Of a stretch of DNA of 25,698 nucleotides, positions 1-10,387 are shown one piece after another. Every line of letters begins with the position of its first letter. Positions within the stretch are counted from its first letter, which is position 1. Origin of the DNA: Dimorphilus gyrociliatus. Its lineage: Eukaryota; Annelida; Polychaeta; Dinophilidae. The stretch is from NCBI GenBank assembly GCA_904063045.1, contig CAJFCJ010000158.1, positions 1 to 25,698 on the forward strand. Reading direction: 5' to 3'. A model generated the notes under the pieces. The model worked only from the letters and a program-made list of their open reading frames with translations, was not told the origin of the DNA and ran no database searches. The position numbers and the translations under genes were made by a program.

Positions 1-3000
1 AGAATCAATCGAATTTTTGGGTGCAATTTCAATTTAATTTAATTCAGTTCATTCAAGAACTTATTACCGTTGGTATTGATCTTCTTTTAAAGAAGCGATT
101 CGTTTTGGAAAGAATTGTTGATCTTTTACTAATGATGATCATAATGCCGCCATGTACCGATGTAGAATCGTTTATTCACGTTGCTGCTTTAATCGGGGTT
201 AAAATTAATACTGTTCTTATTCAAATTTGTTCTAAAGTTGTTGAGCAAATTGCTCGCGTTAAGTCCAACGAAGTTCCCAATTTGAAAGTTGAAGGAGAGC
301 TAATGACAAAAAAAATAGGCATTCAAAAACTATCGTCCAAGTTGCGTCATATTGTTGATATAGGCTCTCAGGTAGAAATTGACGAAGTTTGGTCGGTTAT
401 CATACCCGAGTTAGGTTTGTGGATGTTGGAGAACGCAGATGACTACATCAAAGAAGAATATTTTAGACTTTTCGAACAAGCTTTCATTAAAAGTTCATCG
501 TCTGGTGTACACCTAATAGCCGTCAAAGCCTTATCTCCTATTTATAATCTCATGGAGAAGAAGGGAGAATTGAGCACGAAAATGATTTCATTCAGTAAGA
601 GACTTTTAGGCTGTGTACTTCCGCATATGTGTGCAGAGGCCGACGATGAACAAGTGATTCATGCAACTCAAATTGTTAAAATTCTATATAACTTTTCCAA
701 AACGAACTATTGTCTTCCGCGGCCAGTGGACGCTAGTATTTTTGCGCCAAATTTAATTCGTTGCATAGATGTAGCGTATCCGACAGGAAAATTTCTCCTT
801 CTTAGATATTCAGCATTGGAAAAGCCTGAAAGAAAGGTAATGCAGTTTATCCGCCTCTATAACGAAGCCAACTTGGACAAGAACGAAGAGTCAATACGCT
901 ATTATGCCGATAGTTTGGCAATGATTGATGACATCTTTATGGATATGGGATTAATGATCGATATGCTTAGACACCAAAAGATAAGCAGCGAATTGCAGTT
1001 GACACTTGCTAAGTATACTTACGGACTGGCTGTTAATCTTTTAGGAACTACCCCGCTCCCCGGAAGAGATTTATCAATTAATAAGGGAAAAATTTCGCAG
1101 GCACTATCGCTATTACTGCTAAAGAATATAATGTCCCTTTTGAAAAAATTTCGCAAACGCTCAATCCAATTGCAATACATTGTAAAACTTGTACCTTTGA
1201 TTGAAAAGAAATATATAACGACGGAAGATGACAAAAGCTTTATTCTAGATATCCTTTACGAACTACTCGGAATTGGTTGTTGTCATCACGAGGAAAGTTT
1301 ATTGATCGCCGTATCAACAAGTCTAAAATTTCTAACTATTAACAACTATAGCGTTGGCCATATCTGTCTTCAGGCGACAAAAACCCGATTTAACGAAATA
1401 GTAAACGAAATGAATGAATCATTTAATAAATATTGGGAAGGTAGACTAAGAGGCGAAAAATTAAAAGATTTTGGGCGTAAATTGCGTAAAATATCATCAT
1501 TCTTTCATGAACACGAATTTCAAAAGTACAATAATCTTCTTGCCAACTTTGAAAGGGGTATCCGTATGATAAAGAATAAGAGTATGGACGAACTATTTGT
1601 TAAAGAATTCCTTAAGGCTGCAGCCTCTATGGCTCAAGCGTGTTCAATTCCATTTAACTGCCGGAATGAAACAACGACAGAATTCGAAAGCTATGAAAAG
1701 TTTCAATGCGACTTGATGGATATTTGCACCGACAGTTTCGGCGACTTAGACATTGATGAAGCTGCCTATGGCGTTGTCTGTCATATACTACTTGCGTACG
1801 ATTCAAAATTTAAACAAACCGGTTGCTATAAGGCTTTGTACGATGATGGTATCATTTCAGTACACAAGTCTGATTCATTTTTGTCCAAGATAAGTAAAAA
1901 GTTACAATGTTTTGTCCAATTTTATGTATTCTTCCAAAAGGATTTTCCAATGGAGAAAAAAATGATCTATTTAGAATCTTACGTCAGTCTTGTTATGAAA
2001 TGTCGCATACCTATGATCTTTTCTAGCTTTCTATTGTTGCACTGGGGAGAAAATGAGGAATTTAAGCCAATATTAAAAAAGTATTTCGATTGGGCCAGGC
2101 GCGTTAACCGTGTCGACCTGGCTAGAACCATAATTGAATGTCTCGCTCACGCCTATATGAAGAGTAAAAATAATCCGGAGAAATTGAAGCAGCTTTCCAC
2201 CGTTTTACTGTCCGAATTTGGACCAAACCTAGAAATTCATAGAGAAGCAGGCAGGGTTTTACAAAAAGTAGGAATTAAATTCGCATTAAAGGAAGAAATT
2301 CCTCCGTTTTTCGAAATTCTTACGGAGTGGACTTCCAAAATTTATAAAGATGATTCAGTTTTATTATTATGTTTTCTTGACGAGCAGGTATAATATTTCT
2401 TTGCTGACTTTTAATTAAGTCATTCTAACAGTAGATAATTGCTCATATTGTTTAATTTAAAACAGCTCGATAGTCTAGGCGATAAAAGTTTGTTTAACAA
2501 AGAGACATTTCCAATAGTAGAGAAGTATAAAAATACACTTTGGAATATACTTGATCCCAGTAAATATTATCCTTTTATTCTCCTATCATTCTTACAACAT
2601 CAATTTTCTCTTATTACTCTATTCTTGTTCGATATAGTTGAAAATATTAAAAGGGCCAACTTAGGTGATTTGTTTACGATGAATCGTAGTTGTGATAAAG
2701 TAATAATAAGATCGTAAGAATCTTGCATAATCTATTAAACAAAAAACTAACTATAATAAATTTTATTCTCTACAATCTAGGATTCAGGTAATAAATCGTA
2801 CTTGTTCAGGCGACCCTGACAAAGATAAACCGAAAACTTTGTATGTTCAGCCAATTATTTTTCGAAGCAGTGGTCAAATTGAATATAAAAAGTGTATGCG
2901 CCGGAGGCCGGTTATGAAGGCAGATGTTATGAATTAGTACGTTGTTCAATTTTTTGTTTTTCTGAAATAATTCATTTTAATTCGTATTAATCGGTGTAAA

Positions 3001-4627
3001 TTGTAGTCTTCCACCTCCAATACTGAAAAATCGGGAGACACAAAAGAAAAGAAAGCAGGAAAGTCAGGCTGAGGAAGCCTCGGTAGATTTTGCTATTGTA
3101 GACTTGAGTCATATAAACTCCCTATGTGAGGATAGCGGTAGCAATAGTAGTGAATCTTCATCGACGGAAAGTAAGTTATTTCAAACGTTTACACTTTTTT
3201 ATCAATCTGAAATTCAAACGCAGACAAAGATTTATCTCCAACAGCTGAAGAGTATATGAAAATCGTTAAAACATGCTCAGAATTGTCAACTGTGGATACT
3301 GCAACTTTACCAGATCCTCCAAAGTCCGCCTTTGCTCTTGCATCATTTTCGCCGATGTTATCGTCATCGTCTCCTACAGTGCCAGGTATGAAAATTATAT
3401 TTCCAGCGAACGGCCTACCATTCTCTTCCGCCAAATTCGCCTTACCATCAAGTGTTCAATCTGGATTCCGATCAATTACATCAAGATCTACAAAGACGAA
3501 AGTCTTATCGTCAGACTCTGTTAAATCTGCACAATCGGCATCTAAGTACATGAAACTGTCATCGACGAAGACGACTACAAAGCCGAAATCTACAATTTCC
3601 AAATCCTCAAGGGCTAAATCAGTTTCTTCAAAATCTGCGAAATCTAAACTTAAAGCTGAGCCAGTTACGCCTCCAACCCACGCATCTACATCTTCGACAT
3701 CCAATTCTACGGCATGGTTGCCTGCAAAGCCCAAATCGATATCATTAATAACTACAAAGTCGCCGTCACTCGATTCGTCAACTCTGTCAAGAGAGAATAA
3801 ACACGAGAGGCCTGGTCCGACCAGAATTAATTTTGCGGAATCAACATCTACCAATCCCAAACCCCCAACGACCACCTATTCGACGTCAACCTCTTCGACA
3901 TCCACCAGAATCACGTTTGGATCCAATTCTATATTAAACTCCTCTTCACCACCGATAGAAGCATTTGTACCTCTACTCGAAGCTGTTTCTGGAAATAATC
4001 AAGATGATTCTAATACTTTCAGTAAGTAGCTTACTAATTTAAAATAAAAAAAAAAATAATATTGTTCAAGCACAAGCAGATAGTGGACAAACAACATTTG
4101 AAATTATAGACGGCTCTATGCTGGACAATGGTAATATAGAATAAAAATATAAAATTGAATTTTCTCTTTCCGCGTATTTTTATTTTTCATAATTTGAACA
4201 GATAAAATTGAAGATATGGAAATCAACAACTGTCAACAGTGTCCTATTGAATGTGATTTGAATTCAAGCGTGCCAAGTCATGGTCTCGAAGAAGAGTTGG
4301 GATTGACAAACGAACAGTTAGGATTAACAATTGGGGGTGATAATACCCTCTTGGACGCTATCAAGGGTAAAATACCGCTACAACAGCAAAGAATGTTGGA
4401 GATAATAAAAAAGAACTTTATTTTGCAGAGGTAACGGATCAAGATATTACTGATGAATCTTTAGGATGGGATAGCATCGTAAGTTCTTATGTTAATTAAA
4501 AAAGATTTATCTAAAATTGCAGAATCCATCTTTACAGCCATTGTCCTCAAATGATATTATTACTGATATTATTACTGATGATGACGCGCTTACGTCTAGC
4601 TTTAATTTTGGAGTAAGTAAACATTAA
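1..4627 (+). CDS. Cohesin subunit STAG/SA (Scc3 family), 5'-truncated by the window
   Basis: STAG/SA is the HEAT-repeat cohesin subunit that binds the kleisin and DNA and supports sister-chromatid cohesion in the nucleus. The frame is open from the window edge. Exons by phase: to 2387, 2466-2559, 2638-2713, 2781-2936, 3007-3170, 3224-4021, 4071-4130, 4202-4366, 4429-4478, 4523-4627; introns are 49-78 nt and all phases close. About 1350 residues are visible. The early part (around 390-660) resembles the stromalin conserved domain ('IPELGLWM', 'AVKALSPIYNL'). The end of the large exon (1900-2390) resembles STAG: a 'DWARRVNRVDLARTIIECL' helix, then 'GIKFAL...PFFEILTEWTSKIYKDD', followed by 'FPIVEKYKNTLW' in the next exon. 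Exon 3224-4021 is a long Ser/Thr/Lys-rich, probably disordered tail, followed by acidic exons. Identity to vertebrate STAG is low. A GTAAGT at 4613 could splice to another exon instead of the TAA at 4625. Confidence 0.8.
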
Positions 4628-4650
4628 ACTAAAACAAGAAAGTTAATTAT

Positions 4651-4714
4651 GCTAATACTGTATATAAATACGGTATATATATTAATGCTAGGGTTATATA
4701 TATACAGTATTGGC
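4651..4714. repeat. Near-perfect inverted repeat (hairpin)
   Basis: Arm 4651-4666 (gctaatactgtatata) is the reverse complement of 4699-4714 with one substitution that would be a G:U wobble in RNA. The loop is 32 nt and AT-rich. It could be a miniature inverted-repeat element or a transcript hairpin just past the STAG stop codon. AT-richness makes chance symmetry more likely than usual, but a 16-bp stem with G/C ends is still notable. Confidence 0.55.
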
Positions 4715-5145
4715 AGACTATTTTTAGCCGCCTTGAAAAATTTTAAAAAGATTGATACTTTAGATATTAATGAATAATTTTACTAGTATTATTTATATTT
4801 CAACAAAAGGGAATTCGTTCAAAAGTAGTCTTTTCTATTTTATTAAATATTTTACTTTAAATATACTTTAAGACCTTGTTTAACAATCAATATACATAGA
4901 AAATGATAACATTATGTAAATACTATTAAACCTTTTTAATATTTCGTATGACTGCCTTCGAAATATAATTTCTAAAACTTAATTTTATCTAAGAACAACA
5001 ATTTTTTGATACTGTGTATATCTCTACATATAAACTACTACTTAATACAGATCGCCGACGATCTTATAGAATAAAATAGGAGAATATCTTCTCTTACGAT
5101 TATTCTTAGGAACACTGAAAACATTACAATCAATCATGGTGAAGG

Positions 5146-5234
5146 GTAAAGTAAACTTAATATAATTAACTTTTTCAATACTTATTAACAAATTATTGTT
5201 TTTAGATCCAAAAAGAAAAAATGATTTCTCTTTA
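5146..5234 (+). repeat. Diverged duplication, copy A (intron plus exon start)
   Basis: Bases 5171-5234 match 6568-6633 at roughly four in five positions. Both copies have an 'aagggta' donor-like start, a 'ttattaacaaa' stretch, a 'gtttttag' acceptor-like end and 'gatccaa...gaaaaaa...tgat.tctcttta' after it. See the finding on this pair. Confidence 0.6.
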
Positions 5235-5946
5235 TTATTTAAATCTACCTGTTATCACTTTGGATGACACGAAAAATGTTTTAATTACAAACTGAATTCC
5301 CCTATTGATGTGATCTTCGATTTATTAGTTTCAATTTTTCATATCTATTGCATGAATCAATCCTTTTTTTATTGAAAAATGCATTTTCCATTTTTTTTTA
5401 TCTCAATTGTGCTTAACAATTGATTGTCTTTTTTAAGACTGCCATTTTTTCTCTTGAATTACTTAACAATTACAGTTATACTTTATATACGGTATGCTGT
5501 ATATTATGCAGTAAACTACTTTACTTTCTATGCTACTGTTTACAATAACTGTTATATGTATACTTAAAAATTTATATTTATATATATATATTTATATATA
5601 TATTTCTTGTGAAAAACCCTATCTCTTTTTTATTGATAAAGGTGAAAAATTCAAATACAGTTCATTTTTTATACTTCGAAAGTAAAGTTTATTAGTTTAA
5701 CTAATGGGATATTTTTTTTAAGTCGATCTTTTTCGATACATTGTATTATATACTTATAGCAACTATTTTCGGTAGACATTTTGTTTAACCCGAGCGTGAT
5801 GGGTATTTTTCAATACCAAAATTCTTTTCATTTCCGTTTCCTGCGGTGAAAATTTCCAGAAATGCACGTGGACATGGAATTAATCTGTTTTAAACGGGTT
5901 TAAACCAACAAGTTCTGTCTAACAGCGCAATTTTTAGGTATATATT

Positions 5947-6135
5947 TCAATTTTTTATTATCTTATCTAAAAGATTACGAACCAATAGCAATTTAAACTT
6001 ATGTGAACGAACTATGAAAACGAGACCGTCAAGAATCTTTAACCGAAGGCTGAAAGTTCCTCGACGATTATCATACACACTGATATCGTCGAGTAAGCAC
6101 GCCCAAATATTTCCATTGAGGGAAGAGGCCAATAA
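5947..6135 (-). CDS. Possible orphan 3'-terminal exon, unknown product
   Basis: The minus strand has an acceptor-like 'attctttctgtag' ending at 6136. It is followed by about 62 codons (starting 'LLASSLNGNIWACLLDD') to a TGA at 5949-5947. The stretch is less AT-rich than its surroundings. It lies downstream (minus strand) of the THAP gene and could be an alternative last exon of it or a remnant of another gene. I do not recognise the protein. No upstream exon could be joined with confidence across 6140-6870. Confidence 0.25.
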   Translation of the reverse strand, partial: LLASSLNGNIWACLLDDISVYDNRRGTFSLRLKILDGLVFIVRSHKFKLLLVRNLLDKIIKN

Positions 6136-6267
6136 CTACAGAAAGAATATGGAACAATTGAATGATGCTCCTCGGCTCTTGTAGTTAATTTATCAAGCTT
6201 GAAAACCTAGAGAGATGTATGGAATAAATTCTATATCCATATTCTTAACTAATCTGTGTTTGTTAGC

Positions 6268-6289
6268 ATATATATATATATATATATAT
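6268..6289. repeat. (AT)n microsatellite
   Basis: Uninterrupted AT dinucleotide run of about 22 nt in the spacer before the THAP gene. Confidence 0.8.
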
Positions 6290-6526
6290 CTTGTTTATTC
6301 ATTCATTGATCGATTGATACTGTTCCAACGTTCCTTACTAGGAAATGAATATGTTAGTATAGAGTATCATCATCAATAGCTGCTTGAATGAGAGAATAAA
6401 GAGAATAAACTCAATAATTATAATAATTATTACTTTTGTACGATTATTAGTAGTCTATTGCGTAGAGTTAATTCTGTTGATTGGAAAATGAAGAGGAAGA
6501 TAAAAATCTTGAAAGGAGTCATCTTA

Positions 6527-6633
6527 AAGGGTATAACAATTAATATACAGAGTATACTGTAATAAATGTTTTCAAAATTTATTAACAAACGATTTGTTTT
6601 TAGATCCAATAGGAAAAAAATGATCTCTCTTTA
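6527..6633 (+). repeat. Diverged duplication, copy B
   Basis: Partner of 5146-5234 in the same orientation, about 1.4 kb downstream. After the acceptor-like AG the copy B frame corresponding to copy A hits a stop within a few codons, so if copy A is an exon, copy B looks decayed. Confidence 0.6.
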
Positions 6634-6871
6634 AAGCAAGAAGAAAAATTGTAAATGATAAGTAAAAAATTGTAAACAAAAAGAAAGGAAAAATTAATAA
6701 ACAAACAAAGGGGGAAAAGGAATGTCTCTTTTCTTTTTTTTCCAAGTAAAATTCTCTTATGAGACTGACGATGATGTAAATATTAGATTATACATAATAT
6801 GTATAAAACAACGGCAAAGTGCTAACGGTGTTGATGGCGATAGAGGATAGGAAAAGAACAAAGAGTATTTA

Positions 6872-7468
6872 TCACGTTTTTCTTTTCGGTTTATTTTCAT
6901 TCATATCTCTCTCCTCATTTGGGAACTGTTCCGTGTTCTGTTTATAACATATCTTTTGTAATGGTGGCGATTTCTGCGGATGAATAGTTGAAAGTTAATA
7001 GGGGCAAAGTTGTCAAGAAAAGGAGAAGCTCTTACGTCTTCTATGTACTTGGGTAACTTTCGTTTAATATCAATTCGCTTAGGAGGATTGGGACAATTCA
7101 CTTCTGTAGGAACAGCATCCGGGAATAGGTATCTCTTCTCTGGCGAAGTATAGCAGGTATCAAGAAAATGATCTGAGCATACTCGTTTCCTCTCTAAACA
7201 CTTTTTATTCTTTCTATAAAGGTTGTATAACGTTTCATTCCTTAAATTTTGAACCCATCTGGCCGCCCTAGATAATAGAAGAGAACAAGTAAAAAGATGT
7301 CTGGCGAGCGATATTGAACAATATAAATTTGGGAATCAGTTAAAAAAGAAAAAGAAACTTTTCCAACAAATTGGGATCTCTTGGAAAACGATGAAATCGA
7401 ATAATTTTATTTTTCCCAGCAGCGTTCCTACAATTAATCGCCTGACACAATGATCCACCATGCGACAT
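6872..7468 (-). CDS. THAP-domain (C2CH zinc finger) protein, 147 aa
   Basis: THAP domains are zinc-coordinating DNA-binding modules in animal transcription factors and in P-element-type transposases. Exons on the minus strand: 7468-7359, 7267-7036 and 6973-6872 (TGA), phases 2 and 0, introns 91 and 62 nt. The protein starts MSHGGSLC. The C2CH set is C8, C13, C67 and H70 ('RVCSDHF'); the spacing between the second and third ligands is 53, slightly longer than usual. The other family-invariant residues are present: P29 in 'FHRFPRDP', W41, F71 and the closing 'AVPT' with P90. After the domain only about 55 mostly basic or polar residues follow, ending 'KPKRKT'. There is no transposase domain, so this looks like a stand-alone THAP protein. 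The first donor (GTTTCT) is weak. The second intron has a strong donor (GTAAGA) and a strong acceptor, but reading through it is also open. Confidence 0.8.
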
Positions 7469-8385
7469 TATTTAATTGTTAGTTTTAAGTTGGTCCGTTG
7501 AAGATAATGTACAATTCCAAATGACCTTATTACCAGTTTTTGGATATTTTTTTTATTTTAAACTTTCGGGCTGCACACTGGGTAAACAAAAGAAATTAAT
7601 TAAAGTTTGGGTTTGGAATTAAATAATTAATGACGATGATGATAATAATAAATCGTTTTATTACTATTTTTTTTTAAGGTCAAATGATGGATAGTTTCGT
7701 CTTTGAAAATGATACGAGATGTTGAATTTAGGGTATCTTCTTTGAATTATTTCATATATCCTTTTCCAAGGTAAAATAATGATATTATAGCTAAATATGG
7801 AATAAAAACTGTTGATTATCTTTATTTTGCAGGGATTTTATTTCTAGAAAAGAAATATGCGGAAGGAACAAGTCACACACTTTACTAATAACAAGTTAAA
7901 AGATGAAGGTAATAATGAAAATACAACGTGATAGGCGCAAAAAAAAATCCCCTTGACAAACTAGTCCGCTCATTCATCTTGTATTTATAAAAAAGAAGAG
8001 AAAAAAGCGTTTAATAACATTTCGCTTATTATTTTTTTCTTTTTTTGGGTATTTACTAATATCTCTCTTTTATTTCTTACCTTCCCTTATCCTTATGAAA
8101 AGAAAGGAAAAGTGACAATTATTAAATGTATATTTGACAGTTTTTTTCATTCGTACGGAAATTTCTCTTCGTGCCAATGTTTTTTTTTTCACTATTGTAT
8201 TTAATCAAGGTCATTGAAATGGCTTCCGCTTTATTCTGCCATTTCAATTCTGTATCCTTATAAGGTAATAAAGGAACTGCTATAAAACAGTAATATCAAT
8301 CCATAGGCATGAATTTTTTTGGCTTTTTCTTTTTGTTACTTATTTATTAGATTTGTTCTGTCCTTGAACATTTTATTAATGTATA
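7469..8385. other. Intergenic between THAP gene and tRNA-Ser
   Basis: A/T-homopolymer rich. I see no supported gene. It contains a short hairpin at 8213-8248. A 35-codon minus-strand open frame near 7670-7780 (encoding 'PWKRIYEIIQRRYPKFNISY') has no flanking support. Confidence 0.5.
8213..8248. repeat. Short perfect inverted repeat
   Basis: Arms 8213-8223 (attgaaatggc) and 8238-8248 pair perfectly over 11 bp with a 14-nt loop. It lies 140 bp upstream of tRNA-Ser(AGA). Function unknown. Confidence 0.5.
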
Positions 8386-8467
8386 GCAGTCGTGGCCGAG
8401 TGGTTAAGGCGATAGACTAGAAATCTATTGGGCTCTGCCCGCACAGGTTCGAATCCTGTCGACTGCG
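8386..8467 (+). tRNA. tRNA-Ser(AGA)
   Basis: 82 nt with the long variable arm typical of serine. The acceptor pair is GCAGTCG/CGACTGC plus discriminator G. Box A (TGGCCGAGTGG) and box B (GGTTCGAATCC) are present. Anticodon AGA is at 8419-8421 in loop CTAGAAA, with a 5-bp stem ATAGA/TCTAT; it reads UCU. No intron. A T-run about 13 nt downstream serves as the Pol III terminator. Identical to the copy at 16844-16925. Confidence 0.97.
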
Positions 8468-8547
8468 CAAAATATTCTCTTTTTTGTTTTTTTAAAAGTT
8501 TTGTCTTTTAATTAAAAAAGAAACGTGTTAAACTCTTTCTATTGCAG

Positions 8548-9607
8548 TTGCAGATGATGTTGATTTAGAAAAGAAAGCAAAAAGGGGCGGAGAGAGCGGA
8601 AGGGGAAACAGAAATTGTTTATCATCATCTAAGTAAAAGTTAGTTACAATATGACTTTTTCGAAGACTGGGCGAGAGATAAAACCAATCTGCAAGTGGTG
8701 ATAAGGTAATCAAAAATATTGCTGTTGTTTTTGCAGTATACTAGTAAATTTTGTTTTTTTTTTTTATTACATCTAAAGATAACTTGGATTCGTGAGAATG
8801 TTTGTTTGAATATTTTCCTCTTCAATTCAGTTTGTCTTTCTAGATGAAAGAAATATCATTTTATTGTTGAAAATAAAATTTTCGGTTTTGAACAATCCGA
8901 AAAAGGATGGAAAGATGATGAATACTAATTCTGCTTTGATGAGAAAACTTCAGTATCCGAACCAATTAACTCGTTGTCAATCTCTTCAATATTAATAGGA
9001 TTATTGGATGATTCCGATATGGAAGTGGATAATAACCAATATGGAATTAATAGCGGTATGGGAAGCTTATACGCTCAATTTCGGAATTGATAATAATTAA
9101 TATAAACCATAATAACTTTACTATAGCCTGTATTGGCCCTATAAAGAATAGGTAGCAGTTGTCCCATTCAATAGACATTCTTTTCTATTCGGTTTGCAGA
9201 CGTATTCCGGTCGGGCGGCCAACGTTTTAAATTTAGCTTTGAAAATTTTTTTCATGATGATTTTTACTCTTTTTTTACATTTTTTAGTTGTCGCGATGCG
9301 AATGATACTCTGCAAAGGAAGCTGATTGAAAAATGACGAATTTCGGTTCCAAAAGTATATTGGTGAGACAGCTTATAAAGCGGAAGAAGGTTTCGTCTGC
9401 TTTTCGATAGGTCAAAGGTAGTAGAGTTTTTCCTATCTATCTAGCTATCTAGCTATCTTTTTATTTTTCTTGTTGAAACCCTATTTGGCTATAGTATTTA
9501 TAGAACAAGTTGGATATCCTATTCAATGTTGTCCGGTTGCTCAAATTATACTCGGAGCTATCGTTCAAGACTTAAACGATAATTACCAATTGAAAAGAGA
9601 TTATTGA
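8548..9607 (+). other. Exon-like patches without a continuous gene
   Basis: Several short plus-strand stretches look like exons with splice signals but do not join into one frame. 8548-8636 follows 'ctattgcag' and encodes an acidic/basic stretch starting 'ADDVDLEKKAKRGG'. 8644-8705 encodes 'YDFFEDWARDKTNLQVVI' before a GT donor. 9200-9223 and 9288-9410 are separated by a T-rich GT...AG stretch; the latter ends 'KYIGETAYKAEEGFVCFSI' at a donor. 9495-9607 encodes 'FIEQVGYPIQCCPVAQIILG' onward to a TGA. A roughly 50-codon frame at 8929-9090 is open on both strands. All lie upstream of, and in line with, the TRPM relic, so they may be eroded exons of the same gene; family identity of these patches is not established. 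Confidence 0.3.
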
Positions 9608-9710
9608 AACAAAAAACTTCAAAAGTAATTTTTTATTAAATTCTTCTTCCTTTCTATAAGAATCTTAAGTTAATGATATTTTTGTTTTTTCTTTTTCTTC
9701 TTTCATAAAG

Positions 9711-10387
9711 AAACCTTGCAGTGGATCTATTAAATAAATGCCATTCAGAGAATCCTCAAAATACCCAACTGCTTGCTACTCGTTAAAGACATTGATCCGA
9801 CGACGATAGAGGACATTTCAAATTGAATATTCCTTATTTTATTCTAGGTTTTGCTATCTATATTATTTATCTTCCTACTCTTCTTCTCAATGTTAAGTTT
9901 AACTGGCGAAACAACGAAGGCGGGCGATCTATCAGTAGCCGAGCCGATTGGCTTTTCGTTGATTGGCTTATTACAATAGTTCCACATTTCTACAATAAAA
10001 AATCTATTCTTAAAAGAAAACTTATTAAATTTCTGGCACACGACTGCAATTTATTGGATTCTATTTGCCTAGTTATGTTTAAAACTGCAATTTTGTTGGC
10101 TGCTGATTGTTGGCGATGCATGAAACTATCTCGAGTTATTTTCTCAATTTTTCTATTCATTTGTTATAGTAGACTTTTTAAATATGTTCATATCGTCTCT
10201 AAGCGAAAGAGGACCAAAATTGATCATCATCATCAAAGAGATGACGTTAAGATTATTGTGGTTTTTTATAATCCTATCAGTTGTTGTTGTTGTCATTGGT
10301 TACGGTGTCGCTATCCAATCTATTCCCTATCGAAAAATCACAGCTATATTATTAATGTTTAATTTGATTGTTGCAGTATTCGAGTAA
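9711..10387 (+). pseudogene. Decayed TRPM-type cation channel fragment (pre-S1, S2-S5, S6-like)
   Basis: TRPM proteins are six-TM cation channels. Three pieces resemble the family. (1) 9711-9786 follows an acceptor-like AG and encodes 'NLAVDLLNKCHSENPQNTQL', like the pre-membrane helix region, then a stop. (2) From about 9930 to 10208 the frame reads 'DWLFVDWLITIV', 'HDCNLLDSICLVMF' and 'SRVIFSIFLFICYSRLF', as in S2, S3 and S4. (3) From about 10205 the +1-shifted frame reads 'ERGPKLIIIIKEM', then 'GYGVAIQSIPY' (S4-S5 linker and S5), then directly 'ITAILLMFNLIVAVF', which looks like S6. The change of frame near 10200-10210 equals one extra base. The pore helix and filter, normally tens of residues between S5 and S6, are absent. 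This is therefore most likely a pseudogene; a sequencing error could explain the shift but not the missing pore. Confidence 0.65.

Larger units (their letters stand above)
4628..5946. other. AT-rich intergenic stretch
   Basis: I see no convincing gene. It holds the hairpin at 4651-4714, copy A of a diverged duplication at 5146-5234, AT-rich runs near 5575-5605 and a CACGTG hexamer at 5865-5870. The copy A region could encode a tiny spliced peptide (ATG at 5137, then acceptor at 5204), but this reads only about 23 codons and has no family support. Confidence 0.5.
6136..6871. other. Intergenic, low-complexity rich
   Basis: Holds an (AT)n run at 6268-6289, copy B of the duplication at 6527-6633 and A-rich tracts. 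I see no gene here. Confidence 0.5.

Noticed and set aside
3456-3875. Minus-strand open frame of 139 codons
   Set aside because: Mirror of the Ser/Thr-rich STAG exon; its acidic, Val/Asp-rich composition is the complement of that repeat-like coding.
9844-10041. Minus-strand open frame of 65 codons
   Set aside because: Antisense to the TRPM relic.
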